64,000 nt of DNA from GAS188 sp963713805 (GCA_963713805.1 CAVQNF010000001.1:1-64000), one strand, 5' to 3'; positions 1-8,132 are shown, counted from the first letter of the stretch. Notes: a model not told the origin generated them from the sequence alone. A program made the numbers and translations.

Positions 1-182
1 GCGAGAGGCTGATCATCGAGGCGCGCCGTCTTCATGACGACGATCTGGTCACGCTCGAGACGGTCGGGCGCCGCCTCGGCATCTCGAAGGAACGCGTGCG
101 CCAGATCGAGAACCGCGCGCTCGACAAGCTCAAGAAGGCGCTGCAGTCGAACCGCAGCGATATGCTTGTCGCCTATGCCTGA
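1..182 (+). CDS. rpoH: RNA polymerase heat-shock sigma factor, 3' end
   Basis: The window opens inside a reading frame that runs to TGA at 180-182. Its roughly 59 residues are the C-terminal part of a sigma factor: sigma region 4.2 with a helix-turn-helix reading GRRLGISKERVRQIE, followed by NRALDKLKKAL. This is typical of RpoH, which directs RNA polymerase to heat-shock promoters with a TTG-type -35 box. The 5' end lies outside the window. The primary sigma factor RpoD has a similar region 4.2, but the short tail after LKKAL favours an RpoH-type protein. Confidence 0.8.
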   Translation, partial: ERLIIEARRLHDDDLVTLETVGRRLGISKERVRQIENRALDKLKKALQSNRSDMLVAYA

Positions 183-202
183 CGCAGGCCGGCGCGCCTG
201 CG
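183..202 (+). terminator. Hairpin directly after rpoH
   Basis: Arms CGCAGGC (183-189) and GCCTGCG (196-202) pair perfectly around a 6-base loop, starting at the base after the rpoH stop codon. No T-run follows, so it may be a 3'-end-stabilising hairpin or a weak terminator. Confidence 0.45.
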
Positions 203-323
203 GCTGAGCCGTTCGCTCGGGAGCGGTCACGGCGCCTGGGGAGCGGGTCGCGGATCCGGCCCGCACTGGCGGCATGGCGGATCGGTGGTATGCTGGTCGG
301 ATCGCAGCAGCGAGCGGCAGGCC

Positions 324-1853
324 ATGAACGAGACGCAAGACAACCCCGCGCCATTCGCCTCCATGCCGACGACAATGTCGTCGTGGCCGTGGACCAGCTC
401 ACGGCCGGCGCCTATGTGCACGCCGTCGCGGCGAGCGAGCGGGTGCCGCGCGGGCACAAGATGGCGAGCTGCGCCGATCCCCGAAGGCGCGCCGGTGCGC
501 AAATTCGGCCAGATCATCGGTTTTGCCTCGAGACCCATCGCTCCGGGCGAATGGGTGCATGAGCACAATGTCGAGGTGCATGATTTCGCGCGCGATTACC
601 GCTTCGCCGAAGACGCACCCAAGGTCGATGTCCTGCCGGAGGAGAGACGCGCCACATTCGAGGGCTTCCGCCGCGAGAACGGCAAGGTCGGCACGCGAAA
701 CTACATCGGCATCCTGACCTCGGTGAATTGCTCGGCTTCGGTGGCGCGCTTCATGGCGCAGGAGCTCGAGCGTTCGGGGATTCTCGCCGATTATCCGACG
801 GTCGACGGTGTCATCGCGCTGGTGCACGGGGGCGGTTGCGCGCTCGACGTGAAGGGCGAAGGCTACGACATCCTCAAACGCACCCAGTGGGGCTACGCCA
901 CGAACCCGAACATCGCGGGCGTGGTGATGGTGGGCCTCGGCTGCGAAGGCTTCCAGATCGGCCGCTGGAAAGAGGCCTATGGCATCACCGAGAGCGAGAC
1001 CTTCCGCTCCTTCACCATTCAAGGAACCGGCGGCACGAAAAAGACCGTGGCCGCGGGCGTCGATGCGATCAAATCCATGCTGCCCGTCGCGGCCGAGGCG
1101 AAGCGCGAGACGATCCCGGCATCGGAACTCGTGCTCGCGCTTCAATGCGGCGGCTCGGACGGATATTCGGGCGTGACGGCGAATGCCGCGCTCGGCGCCG
1201 CGGTCGATCTCCTGGTGCGCCAGGGCGGCACCGCCATCCTTTCGGAGACGCCGGAAATCTACGGCGCGGAGCATCTCCTGACGCGGCGCGCCGCCACGCG
1301 CGCCATCGGCGAGAAGCTCGTCGAGCGAATCAAATGGTGGGAGGATTATACGAGCCGCAACCGCATGGAGATGAACAACAACCCCTCTCCCGGCAACAAG
1401 GCGGGCGGGCTCACCACCATTCTCGAGAAATCGCTTGGCGCGGCGGCGAAGGGCGGCACGACGGCGCTCACCGCCGTCTACGAATACGCCGAGCCCGTCA
1501 CCGAGAAGGGCTTCGTCTTCATGGACACGCCGGGCTACGACCCGGTCTCGGCCACGGGTCAGGTCGCCGGAGGCGCCAACGTCCTCGCCTTCACGACGGG
1601 CCGCGGCTCGGCCTATGGCTGCAAGCCCACCCCGTCGATCAAGCTCGCCACGAATTCGGAGATGTACCGCCGCATGATCGACGACATGGACATCGACTGC
1701 GGCGATATCGTCGACGGCGTTCCTGTCCTCGCGAAGGGGCAGGAGATCTTCGATAAGGTCCTGAAGGTGGCGTCCGGCGAGCGCTCGAAATCCGAAGAGC
1801 TCGGCTATGGCGATGCCGAATTCGTGCCCTGGACGGTCGGAGCGACGATGTGA
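324..1853 (+). CDS. uxaA: UxaA-family altronate/galactarate dehydratase (two compensating frame changes near the 5' end)
   Basis: From about position 480 the protein reads as an intact UxaA/GarD-family dehydratase, with motifs ENGKVGTRNYIGI, VHGGGCALD, LALQCGGSDGYSG and NNNPSPGNKAGG. The family removes water from sugar acids such as D-altronate in hexuronate catabolism. The N-terminal SAF domain, recognisable as RLHADDNVVVAVDQL and VPRGHKMA, is in the neighbouring frame between roughly 345 and 475. The reading frame therefore leaves and re-enters within 130 bases. The likely start is ATG 324. Full length would be about 510 residues, normal for the SAF-plus-catalytic form. No uronate pathway partner lies nearby, so the exact substrate is open. 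Confidence 0.8.
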   Translation: MNETQDNPAPFASMPTTMSSWPWTSSRPAPMCTPSRRASGCRAGTRWRAAPIPEGAPVRKFGQIIGFASRPIAPGEWVHEHNVEVHDFARDYRFAEDAPKVDVLPEERRATFEGFRRENGKVGTRNYIGILTSVNCSASVARFMAQELERSGILADYPTVDGVIALVHGGGCALDVKGEGYDILKRTQWGYATNPNIAGVVMVGLGCEGFQIGRWKEAYGITESETFRSFTIQGTGGTKKTVAAGVDAIKSMLPVAAEAKRETIPASELVLALQCGGSDGYSGVTANAALGAAVDLLVRQGGTAILSETPEIYGAEHLLTRRAATRAIGEKLVERIKWWEDYTSRNRMEMNNNPSPGNKAGGLTTILEKSLGAAAKGGTTALTAVYEYAEPVTEKGFVFMDTPGYDPVSATGQVAGGANVLAFTTGRGSAYGCKPTPSIKLATNSEMYRRMIDDMDIDCGDIVDGVPVLAKGQEIFDKVLKVASGERSKSEELGYGDAEFVPWTVGATM

Positions 1854-1867
1854 GCGGAGAGCGAGTA

Positions 1868-1914
1868 GCGAATAGCGAATAGCGAGTGTGCCCTACTCGC
1901 CATTCGCTATTCGC
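1868..1914. repeat. 20-bp inverted repeat (hairpin) after the dehydratase gene
   Basis: Arms at 1868-1887 and 1895-1914 match at 19 of 20 positions around a 7-base loop. They are built from the unit GCGAATA. It may work as a bidirectional terminator. Related GAGTAGCGA/TCGCTACTCGC words recur near 43.27-43.41 kb. Confidence 0.6.
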
Positions 1915-1923
1915 GCGCTATCA

Positions 1924-1992
1924 TTGCGCCTAGACCCCATTCTTGCGTCTAGCCTTGATTTTGCGCCTAGATGCATCATTCTTGCGCCTAAA
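1924..1992 (+). promoter_or_regulatory. Four direct repeats (TTGCGCCTAGA) upstream of the Fic gene
   Basis: Copies lie at 1924-1934 (TTGCGCCTAGA), 1943-1952 (TTGCGTCTAG), 1961-1971 (TTGCGCCTAGA) and 1982-1992 (TTGCGCCTAAA). The spacing is 19, 18 and 21 bases, about two helical turns, so all copies face the same side of the DNA. The last copy ends 23 bases before the TTG start of the Fic protein. The layout suggests cooperative operator binding, plausibly by that protein's own N-terminal winged-helix domain. This is inference. Confidence 0.6.
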
Positions 1993-2015
1993 TTCCACGC
2001 GCAGGAAAGGCCGCT

Positions 2016-3398
2016 TTGGCGAATCAGATTCCAGAAGAAGCACTGGTAGCGATCGAAGATGCCGTGCGGCGCAACCCCAACGGCGTGTCGGCACCGGAGA
2101 TTCTGCACGTCCTGGCAACTCCTGTCCCGCCACGCACTCTCCAATATCGCCTCAAGCACCTCGTCACCCGAAATCGCCTCGTCATGGACGGCGAAGGGCG
2201 CTGGGCGAGATACCGGATGCCCGATGCGGCCATCGACGCGGCGGCGCGGGAAGACGCCGATGAACCTGTCATTCCGCTCTCTGAAGCGGGGACAGCGATC
2301 CGCGACTACGTCCGTCCGACACCAGAGGCTCGCAAGCCGGTCGGCTACGATCGCAAATTCCTCGACCGCTATCGGCCGAACGCTTCCTTCTATCTGACCG
2401 AGCAGGAGCGCACGCATCTAGCGGCCGTTGGCCGCCCACCGATCGCCGAACAGCCTGCGGGCAGCTACGCCAAACAGATTCTCAACAGGCTGTTGATCGA
2501 TCTCGCCTGGAATTCGAGCCGTCTCGAAGGCAACACCTACTCGCTCCTCGACACCAGACGCCTCATCGAGCTGGGCGAAGAGGCCGTTGGCCGCGCGCAT
2601 CTCGAGGCGCAGATGATCCTGAACCACAAGGACGCGATCGAGTTCCTGGTCGGTGCTGCCAACGAAATCGGCTTCAACCGCTACACCTTCCTCAATCTCC
2701 ACGCGCTCCTCGCCAACAACCTCCTTGCCGATCCCACGGCGGCCGGCAGGCTGCGTTACATCGCCGTCGGCATCGAACGCTCCACCTTCCATCCGCTGGA
2801 GGTGCCGCAGCTCATTGAGGAAAGCTTCGATCAGATCCTGGCAACCGCTGCCGCGATCAGCGACCCCTTCGAACAAGCGTTCTTCGTGATGGTGCAGCTT
2901 CCGTACCTGCAGCCCTTCGACGACGTAAACAAGCGCGTGTCGCGCCTCGCCGCCAATATCCCGCTCATCAAGCGCAACCTAACGCCGCTGTCGTTCGCCG
3001 ATGTGCCCCGGCAGATCTATTCGGAAGCCGTGCTCGGCGTTTACGAGCTGAACAAGATCGACCTTCTCAAGGACGTCTTCATCTGGGCCTATGAGCGCTC
3101 GGCCGCTCGCTACGCCGCCGTTCGCCAATCCCTCGGCGAACCCGATCCCTTCCGGCTTCGCTATCGCGAACAGCTTCGCGAGCTCATCGCCGAACTCGTC
3201 CGGGCGCGCGTGAGTCGCAAGGACGCCGCAGCAAGAATCGCGGCTTGGTCAGAGAAAGAGATCGACCCCGGCGATCGCGAGCGTTTCACCGAGATCGTCG
3301 AAGCCGAGCTCATAGGCCTGCATGAAGGCAATTTCGCCCGCTATCGAATCCGCCCATCGGAATTCGCAGCCTGGCGGCAAGTCTGGGAGGCCAGATGA
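2016..3398 (+). CDS. Fic-domain protein with N-terminal winged-helix domain
   Basis: 460 residues from a TTG start, with a purine-rich ribosome site (CAGGAAAGG, 2002-2010) just upstream. Residues ~1-75 resemble a winged helix-turn-helix. The centre and C-terminus form a Fic domain. Fic enzymes usually transfer AMP to target proteins. The inhibitory helix motif is present (S167, E171, G172), placing it with Fic proteins inhibited by an N-terminal helix. The active-site loop reads LQPFDDVNKRVSR from about residue 298: the usual HPFxxGN catalytic His is Gln (Q299) and a Gly is Val. A subgroup of Fic proteins shares this variant loop, so catalysis may be altered. It is a single-gene unit. The four repeats upstream suggest self-regulation. 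Confidence 0.85.
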   Translation: MANQIPEEALVAIEDAVRRNPNGVSAPEILHVLATPVPPRTLQYRLKHLVTRNRLVMDGEGRWARYRMPDAAIDAAAREDADEPVIPLSEAGTAIRDYVRPTPEARKPVGYDRKFLDRYRPNASFYLTEQERTHLAAVGRPPIAEQPAGSYAKQILNRLLIDLAWNSSRLEGNTYSLLDTRRLIELGEEAVGRAHLEAQMILNHKDAIEFLVGAANEIGFNRYTFLNLHALLANNLLADPTAAGRLRYIAVGIERSTFHPLEVPQLIEESFDQILATAAAISDPFEQAFFVMVQLPYLQPFDDVNKRVSRLAANIPLIKRNLTPLSFADVPRQIYSEAVLGVYELNKIDLLKDVFIWAYERSAARYAAVRQSLGEPDPFRLRYREQLRELIAELVRARVSRKDAAARIAAWSEKEIDPGDRERFTEIVEAELIGLHEGNFARYRIRPSEFAAWRQVWEAR

Positions 3399-3454
3399 CC
3401 GATACAGCACCGCGTCGTGATGCCGTGTGACGCCACCACCTTTCCTGACCGCGA

Positions 3455-3530
3455 GTGAGGAGTGAAAAAGGAAGAGTGAAAGAGAGGCTTCTCACTTCTC
3501 ACTTCTCACTTCTCACTTCTCACTTTTCCC
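3455..3530. repeat. Heptamer array (CTTCTCA)n with G/A-rich counter-strand
   Basis: Five perfect tandem copies of CTTCTCA lie at about 3488-3522, preceded by a complementary GAGTGA/AGAGTGAAAG stretch from 3455, so the region can fold into a long hairpin. It overlaps the 3' end of rlmB (stop at 3520). The same unit in opposite orientation (GTGAGAA) fills the urtD-urtE gap at 43.28-43.32 kb. Confidence 0.7.
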
Positions 3531-4387
3531 CCACCCGCCGATGCACGATCGAAAGCGCGATCGCGGCCGCATTCGACACGTTGAGGCTCGTGATCTTCCC
3601 CGGCAGATCGATGCGCGCGGTGAAATCGCAGGATTGACGCACGCGCTCGCGCAAGCCCTTGCCCTCGGCGCCGAGCACGAGCACGAGCGGGCCATGTAGC
3701 GCCGCCGCGTCGAGCGTGGCCTCGCCTCGCGAATCGAGCCCGACGCGCAGGAAGCCGCGCTCGCCGAGGGCGAGGAGCGCATCCGCGAGGTTCCGCACGC
3801 AGACGAGCGGCACATGCTCGAGCCCACCCGAAGCGGATTTGGCGAGAACGCCCGTCGCCGCAGGGCTGTGGCGCAGCGGCACGATGACGGCGCGCACGGC
3901 GAAGCCCGCCGCGGTGCGCAAGATCGCGCCGACGTTGTGCGGATCGGTGATCTGGTCGAGCGCGAGCAGAATGCCTTCGGGCGCGAGTTCGTCAAGTGCG
4001 GGCGCGACGAGCGGCAAGGCCTCGACGAGCGCGCCTTGATGCACGGCGTCCGGCGGCAACAGACGTGCGATGACGTGCGGCGCGACGATCTCCGGCTGAA
4101 CGCCGTAAGCGCGCGCTTTCGCCGAGATCGAGACGTCGCGAGGCATTCTCGGTCACGAGGAGGCGCATGACCTCGCGCTTCGGATTGGCGAGCGCCTCGG
4201 CGACCGCATGAACCCCATAGATGAGCGCTAGCTCAGCATTGGCATCGCCTTCGCGGGCGGAGTGATGGGCGCGCGGCTTGCCGGCGAGGGGCTTGCCGAC
4301 AGAGGGCTGGCGTGGCCAGGCCGGGTTTCGGTCGAATCGGGTTTTTTGCACGCGGACCTTCTCCATCTCGCGGCGATCTTCCGCCAT
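3520..4387 (-). CDS. rlmB: 23S rRNA (guanosine-2'-O-)-methyltransferase RlmB, TrmH/SpoU family (one frameshift)
   Basis: The family methylates the 2'-O of G2251 in 23S rRNA using S-adenosylmethionine. The N-terminal part (LIYGVHAVAEALANPKREV) is read from ATG 4387. After VTENASRRL, near 4115-4145, the frame changes. The SPOUT catalytic domain then continues with LALDQITDPHNVGAILRTAA (motif 1), LVLGAEGKGL (motif 2) and DLPGKITSLNVSNAAAI (motif 3, the trefoil-knot SAM site). All three SpoU motifs are perfect, so a one-base sequence error is more likely than real decay. The gene is convergent with the Fic gene and divergent from tRNA-Arg. A basic, Pro-rich N-terminal tail of about 40 residues precedes the domain. 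Confidence 0.87.
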
Positions 4388-4602
4388 TCGCTCGCGAAGT
4401 CCAGGATTGGATCGCGGACTTGGCCGCTAGGGCGAGCCCGATTTGGCTTCGCCTGAAGAGGGGCGCGGTGCGAGGGGTTCGAACGGCGGAGCGGACCAAA
4501 GGCGACCCCTTTGGCGCGGGCGCAATCGAATTACGTGCTCGAGCGGCGCGAGCGGACGCCAAGTTGCCCGCCCTGGCGGTATCGGATAGAGGAAAGCTCA
4601 CG

Positions 4603-4679
4603 GCGCCCGTAGCTCAGCTGGATAGAGCGTTGCCCTCCGAAGGCAAAGGCCAGGGGTTCGAATCCCTTCGGGCGCGCCA
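4603..4679 (+). tRNA. tRNA-Arg (anticodon CCG)
   Basis: A 77-base cloverleaf. The acceptor stem GCGCCCG/CGGGCGC closes with discriminator G and an encoded CCA. The anticodon arm TTGCC-CTCCGAA-GGCAA gives anticodon CCG. D-arm and T-arm (GGTTCGAATCC) are canonical. Confidence 0.95.
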
Positions 4680-4817
4680 CTCGCAACGCACTGATCCCAA
4701 GAATCTCTCCAGGCGCCCGAACAAAACGGGGCACTTCGAGTCCGCTCCCGACCCAATCCGGACCTTCGGCCGCTAGTCAGTAGCGGCAGGCACGGGTGGG
4801 CAGCGGTGGGTTGCGGA

Positions 4818-5534
4818 TCAGCCCGCTACGACGAGCCGGTATCCCGCGTCATATTCATCAAGGGTGAGCAATTCGGCGTAGCGGCGCTCCCACTCGCCGG
4901 TTTCAAGGTCCCGCCTCAGATTTTGCAATCCTGCTTCGGCGTTGCCGATGGCCCAAAAGGACGAACTGCCGGATCGGATGCGTGCATCAAGATAGGCCGC
5001 AGGCCGGCGCCAATAGGCATACAGGAATCCATCGCTGCAATCATGTGGCACCAGAACCGGTGTGATCTGGACAGAGCCCAGCCATCGCTCGTAGTCGGAC
5101 ATCGTCGGCATCTGTGCCTCGTCCAACGCCGCCAGTTCGGGAAGATAGTCGGTCAGCCACGGCCGGTGCGACGGATCGAACGTGAGCAGGACGATCCGAC
5201 CGCGTGTTACGCGGCGCATCTCGCGCAAGCCTGCCTCCTTGTCGGACCAATGATGAATGGTCAGGATCGCCATGGAGGCGTCGAAACTCCTGTCATCGAA
5301 TGGCAGATCCTCGGCGCAGGCCTGAATCGCCTCGGCCGCCGCCGGACCGCGCTTTCGGATCATCTCGCGCGAAGGCTCGACAGCGATCAGGGACCGATCC
5401 GCCGGTTCGTAGGAACCGGTCCCGGCGCCAACATTCAAAACGGTTTGTGCTGACCCGATCGCGCTCTCGATGATCCTAGCTATCCGCCGATCCGGCTTGC
5501 GAAGCTCCGCATAGTTGACTTCCGATGCTGTCAT
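4818..5534 (-). CDS. Class I SAM-dependent methyltransferase
   Basis: 238 residues with a Rossmann methyltransferase fold. Motif I is VLNVGAGTGSYE (around residues 33-44), motif II is ACAEDLPFDDRSFDA, and the post-motif region is ILTIHHWSDKEAGLREMRRV, which matches the Methyltransf_11/UbiE-like group acting on small molecules. The substrate cannot be told from the sequence. The gene stands alone on this strand, with a MazF-like toxin gene about 300 bases upstream in the same direction. No frame break is seen. Confidence 0.85.
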   Translation of the reverse strand: MTASEVNYAELRKPDRRIARIIESAIGSAQTVLNVGAGTGSYEPADRSLIAVEPSREMIRKRGPAAAEAIQACAEDLPFDDRSFDASMAILTIHHWSDKEAGLREMRRVTRGRIVLLTFDPSHRPWLTDYLPELAALDEAQMPTMSDYERWLGSVQITPVLVPHDCSDGFLYAYWRRPAAYLDARIRSGSSSFWAIGNAEAGLQNLRRDLETGEWERRYAELLTLDEYDAGYRLVVAG

Positions 5535-5852
5535 ACTTCGCGCTCATCGCGCTTTTCTTCCGTGAATCACCGACGTCTGCAAGGGGTCGGTAGCGGTGGC
5601 TCGCCCACTGCCCTGGCAATGAGCGCTCCTGCGCAAAGCGAACGCTGCTTCCGAGGTAGCCGCCTGCGACAGTTGACGAAGCCGTGGATGGCGGGCACGG
5701 GACACGAACGTAATTGGCTCCCGGAAAATCAGGAATGATATCTGGGTGGCCGGCTTTCACGGGCATCGTTGCCGGGTGTTGGAAAATACCGCATCGGTCC
5801 GCCGACAGCCGCAGGTGAATCTTGCTGTCCGTCGCCCCGACCAGAAGCATCG

Positions 5853-6191
5853 TCAATCCGCGAGCCCCAGGACAAACGCCAAAGCAATTCCGAGCCGAGC
5901 CAGGTCTTGGTTGCCGAGACGCCCGATCTTCCGCCCGATCCGCTCGCGTCTCATGGTGACCGGCTTATCGGCCATCACCTGCGATTTGAGCCGCAATCCA
6001 TTTTCGGGCTTGGGCTCGATGGTGACACGAAAATCTGGAGCGTCCACCAGTTCGGAAGTCAACTGGCAAACCACCACCGAAGCATGGTTCTCCGGAAAGG
6101 CATCAGTCTGCACGATGACAGCCGGACGAGGCTTGCCGCAGTCTGCGGCCGCGGCAACGGTCACCAGATCACCGCGTCGCATCTGTATCAA
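5853..6191 (-). CDS. MazF/PemK-type mRNA interferase toxin
   Basis: 112 residues of the PemK/MazF SH3-like endoribonuclease fold. The N-terminus MRRGDLVTVAAAADCGKPRPAVIVQ carries the family's RGD-L and KPRPAVIVQ signatures, followed by VVVCQLTSELVDAP. These toxins cut mRNA at short motifs and are held inactive by the antitoxin encoded just upstream. Translation can begin at TTG 6191 or ATG 6182. Both overlap the antitoxin stop (6169-6171), as expected for a coupled toxin-antitoxin operon. Confidence 0.85.
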   Translation of the reverse strand: MIQMRRGDLVTVAAAADCGKPRPAVIVQTDAFPENHASVVVCQLTSELVDAPDFRVTIEPKPENGLRLKSQVMADKPVTMRRERIGRKIGRLGNQDLARLGIALAFVLGLAD

Positions 6192-6360
6192 ACTCGGAGA
6201 CCGATTCGATCCATTTCAACGCGTCGCGCTCGCCATCCGGATCGAGGCTGGCGACCTGCTTCGCCACCCGTCGTCGCACCGCCCGCGAGCGCGGATCGGC
6301 AACGACGAGACGCAGTTCGCGCAGGCCCCGTTTCGGGCTGCCGCCATGGACTTCTCCATC
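6169..6360 (-). CDS. MazE-like antitoxin (start unclear, probable frameshift near N-terminus)
   Basis: Read backwards from 6360, the frame gives GLRELRLVVADPRSRAVRRR, a VAKQVASLDP stretch and a WIESVSEFD tail ending at TGA 6171-6169. This is the pattern of short MazE/DUF3018-like antitoxins whose acidic, Trp-containing tail wraps the toxin. No start codon exists in this frame before the upstream stop. An ATG in the adjacent frame (around 6359) leads into MEKSMAAARNG, which suggests one missing or extra base near 6320. It precedes and overlaps the MazF gene. Confidence 0.6.
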   Translation of the reverse strand, partial: DGEVHGGSPKRGLRELRLVVADPRSRAVRRRVAKQVASLDPDGERDALKWIESVSEFDTDATR

Positions 6361-6388
6361 TGTAACGCGTGACAGCGTAACGCGTTAC
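6361..6388 (-). promoter_or_regulatory. Paired palindromic operator upstream of the mazEF-like pair
   Basis: A perfect 12-bp palindrome GTAACGCGTTAC (6377-6388) and an imperfect copy TGTAACGCGTGACA (6361-6374) lie immediately before the antitoxin coding region. Antitoxin autoregulation at such paired palindromes is the rule for type II modules. The role here is inferred from position. Confidence 0.55.
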
Positions 6389-6607
6389 AGGCAGGAAGGC
6401 GAGAATCTGGAGCTCAGCGATTTCCGTGCTGCTGGCGCCTCGGGCGAAATCGAAAGGTGCGGCAAGCTCGGCTATTCTCTCGGACTTTGAGCTGCGCTCG
6501 CCTGGCTGTGCGGTCCGCTCCGATATAAAGAATCCGCTTGCGTAAAGAATCCACTTGGGCCTTGCCAAATTTCCGGCCAGAAAAAGGTCGAGACGTGGAG
6601 CGCCGCC

Positions 6608-6910
6608 ATGACCAGCAAATCCCAGCGCAAGGCGACCCGCACACGCCAACGGCGCGCGGCGGCGCGAGGTCTCGTGCGCGTTGAGGTCCAGGCGTCCCAA
6701 AAGGACGCTAACCTCATCCGGGCGCTCGCCAAGAAACTGCGTGATGGGGCCGAAAAGGCCGAGGCGCTCCGATTTACGCTGGCGAAAGCCGTGATGCATC
6801 CGGAGTTGCGGGATGCCTTCGATATTTTTGGCTCGGAACTGCCCGATGATGCCTTCGCAGGCATTTTTGACCAACAGCACCAACGGGGTTGGCGCGAAGT
6901 CGATCTGTGA
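6608..6910 (+). CDS. VapB-like antitoxin of a decayed VapBC module
   Basis: 100 residues, very basic N-terminus (MTSKSQRKATRTRQRRAAAR), then RVEVQASQKDANLIRALAKK, where the RVEV strand looks like a ribbon-helix-helix opening, and an acidic C-terminus with DDAFAGIFDQ. Size, charge layout and the GTGA overlap with a PIN-domain remnant starting at 6907 identify it as an antitoxin gene. It appears intact although its toxin is not. Its exact antitoxin family is not certain. Confidence 0.65.
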   Translation: MTSKSQRKATRTRQRRAAARGLVRVEVQASQKDANLIRALAKKLRDGAEKAEALRFTLAKAVMHPELRDAFDIFGSELPDDAFAGIFDQQHQRGWREVDL

Positions 6911-7201
6911 AATTTCTGCTCGACACCACCGTCATTTCCGAAATCCGCAAGCGCGATCGCGCCCATCCAAACATGGCATCGAACTGAAACGGTCGACCGA
7001 TCCAGAGCAGGCCAAATCTCTCGACCGATGGTTCTCGCGGATGCAGACCCGGCTCAAGCGCAATCGGAGATCCTGCGGCGATTGCTTGCTAACAGGCCGG
7101 CGAAGCCTCGGTGGCTTCATCGAAGTACAGAGCGCTTCATCATGGTGCTACCGTCCATGGGCGCACCGGCTCGTGAGGGTCGGTTTCCCCGCTGCCGTTA
7201 G
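6907..7201 (+). pseudogene. VapC-type PIN toxin remnant
   Basis: The GTG at 6907 overlaps the antitoxin stop and opens MKFLLDTTVISEIRKRDRAH, a textbook VapC N-terminus with the first metal-binding Asp. The frame stops after 27 residues. Further VapC-like pieces follow in other frames: GIELKRSTDPEQAKSLDRW from about 6976 and YRALHHGATV near 7120-7150. The central stretch with the next acidic residues is missing and the end is scrambled. More than one lesion is needed to explain this, so it is real decay of the toxin rather than a single sequence error. Confidence 0.75.
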
Positions 7202-7205
7202 ATGA

Positions 7206-7442
7206 TCAGGCCGCCTCCGGGAGGTAGTGCAGGATGAGCAGGTCCGCTCGCGGGCAGGGCGCGACCGCGTAAGCACGACCGTGGTCGTCACTGAACTCCA
7301 GAAGGAAAGTCTTGTCGTCGAGCTGCTCGACGATGGTGCCGACCTGCCCACGTGCAAGCCTATGCGCGGGAAGGTCTCTCAGCAATGCCACCACGTCCAA
7401 AACGGACGGCGTTTCGCTCTTTGCGTCCTTTTTCGCTTTCAT
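7206..7442 (-). CDS. DUF4926 domain protein, second gene of a coupled pair
   Basis: 78 residues from ATG 7442. The body LDVVALLRDLPAHRLARGQV, GTIVEQLDDKTFLLEFSD and HGRAYAVAPCPRADLLILHY is the small SH3-like DUF4926 fold. The start codon shares one base with the stop of the upstream DUF6883 gene (TAATG), so the two are translationally coupled. A GTG at 7457 is a less likely start. DUF4926 proteins are commonly found beside DUF6883 genes and have been suspected to be immunity or antitoxin-like partners. No biochemical role is known to me. Confidence 0.75.
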   Translation of the reverse strand: MKAKKDAKSETPSVLDVVALLRDLPAHRLARGQVGTIVEQLDDKTFLLEFSDDHGRAYAVAPCPRADLLILHYLPEAA

Positions 7443-7782
7443 TATAGCACCCAACACGTGACAAACCTCGGCACGTTCTCACCGGTTCGCACGATCCAAA
7501 TTGTTCTTACCATGGCGCTCTTTTCTTGTCGCTTGATGGTCGCATCGAGGCGCCAATGCGTGCCCCAGGGGTCCACTGCGATCTGGGAGGCCTCGCCGGA
7601 GCGTGCGGCTCAAGCAGAACGTCTCGTAGCCACGCCGCGTCGCCGCGCTGAAGGTCGAGGGCCTCGCCGAATACCCGAGCCTTGTGCCGACCGCGCGGGT
7701 GCGACGGGCTCAGGCAATAGCCCTCGATCTTGCGGATATCGAGGATCGCTCCATCGCCATGCGGCAAATTCCTCGCCATCAC
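7442..7782 (-). CDS. DUF6883 domain protein (one frameshift)
   Basis: The first part, from ATG 7782 or 7779, reads LPHGDGAILDIRKIEGYCLS, HPRGRHKARVFGEAL and DAAWLRDVLLE, the DUF6883 core with its CLSxxHPRGxHKAxVF signature. Near 7605 the frame changes, and the matching C-terminal part HWRLDATIKRQ and VRTIWIVRTGENVPRFVTCW follows to TAA 7444-7442. With the frame restored it is about 112 residues, the usual size. It is coupled by one shared base to DUF4926. Some DUF6883 domains occur at the ends of polymorphic toxins, so a toxin-like role is possible but unproven. Confidence 0.7.
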
Positions 7783-8132
7783 GGCACGCGGACTTCATAC
7801 CGGGTAGCATTCAGCGAATGCATGAAAGGGACCTATGGCGATGGGCCGTCCTGTCCTCACGCACGCCGGCGCAAGGAACCGGATCGAGCGTAGCGAACTG
7901 CGGAAATGATAGCGAATATCAGGATATCGAAATCGCATTCCGGCGAGCTGATCATAGCGCCACAGCAAAGCAACATTGCCAATCTTCATCGGCCATGGCT
8001 CGCTAATCCTCGCCAGCACGCTGCGGCAGCCTTCTTGTGTCCGTTCCTGCGCTAACTCCGCAATGAATTGCGCCTTCAACAAGGCGGGGAACAATACGGA
8101 GATCGGGGCCGAAAGTATCGCGTAGGAATATC
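7783..8132. other. 350-base gap without a supportable gene
   Basis: Open frames exist on both strands (for example minus 8094-7795) but none has a recognisable motif or a convincing ribosome site. It lies between two toxin-antitoxin-like genes and is probably debris of the same accessory patch. Confidence 0.4.

Noticed and set aside
3488..3522. Tandem heptamers as a CRISPR array
   Set aside because: The units are 7 bases with no unique spacers, and no cas genes lie nearby.
4806..5453. 215-codon plus-strand frame opposite the methyltransferase
   Set aside because: No domain. The minus-strand frame has a clear SAM-binding motif.
6188..6883. 231-codon minus-strand frame over the VapB-like gene
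   Set aside because: Antisense to the antitoxin gene and crosses its promoter. Only the last part, in a different frame, is the MazE-like antitoxin.
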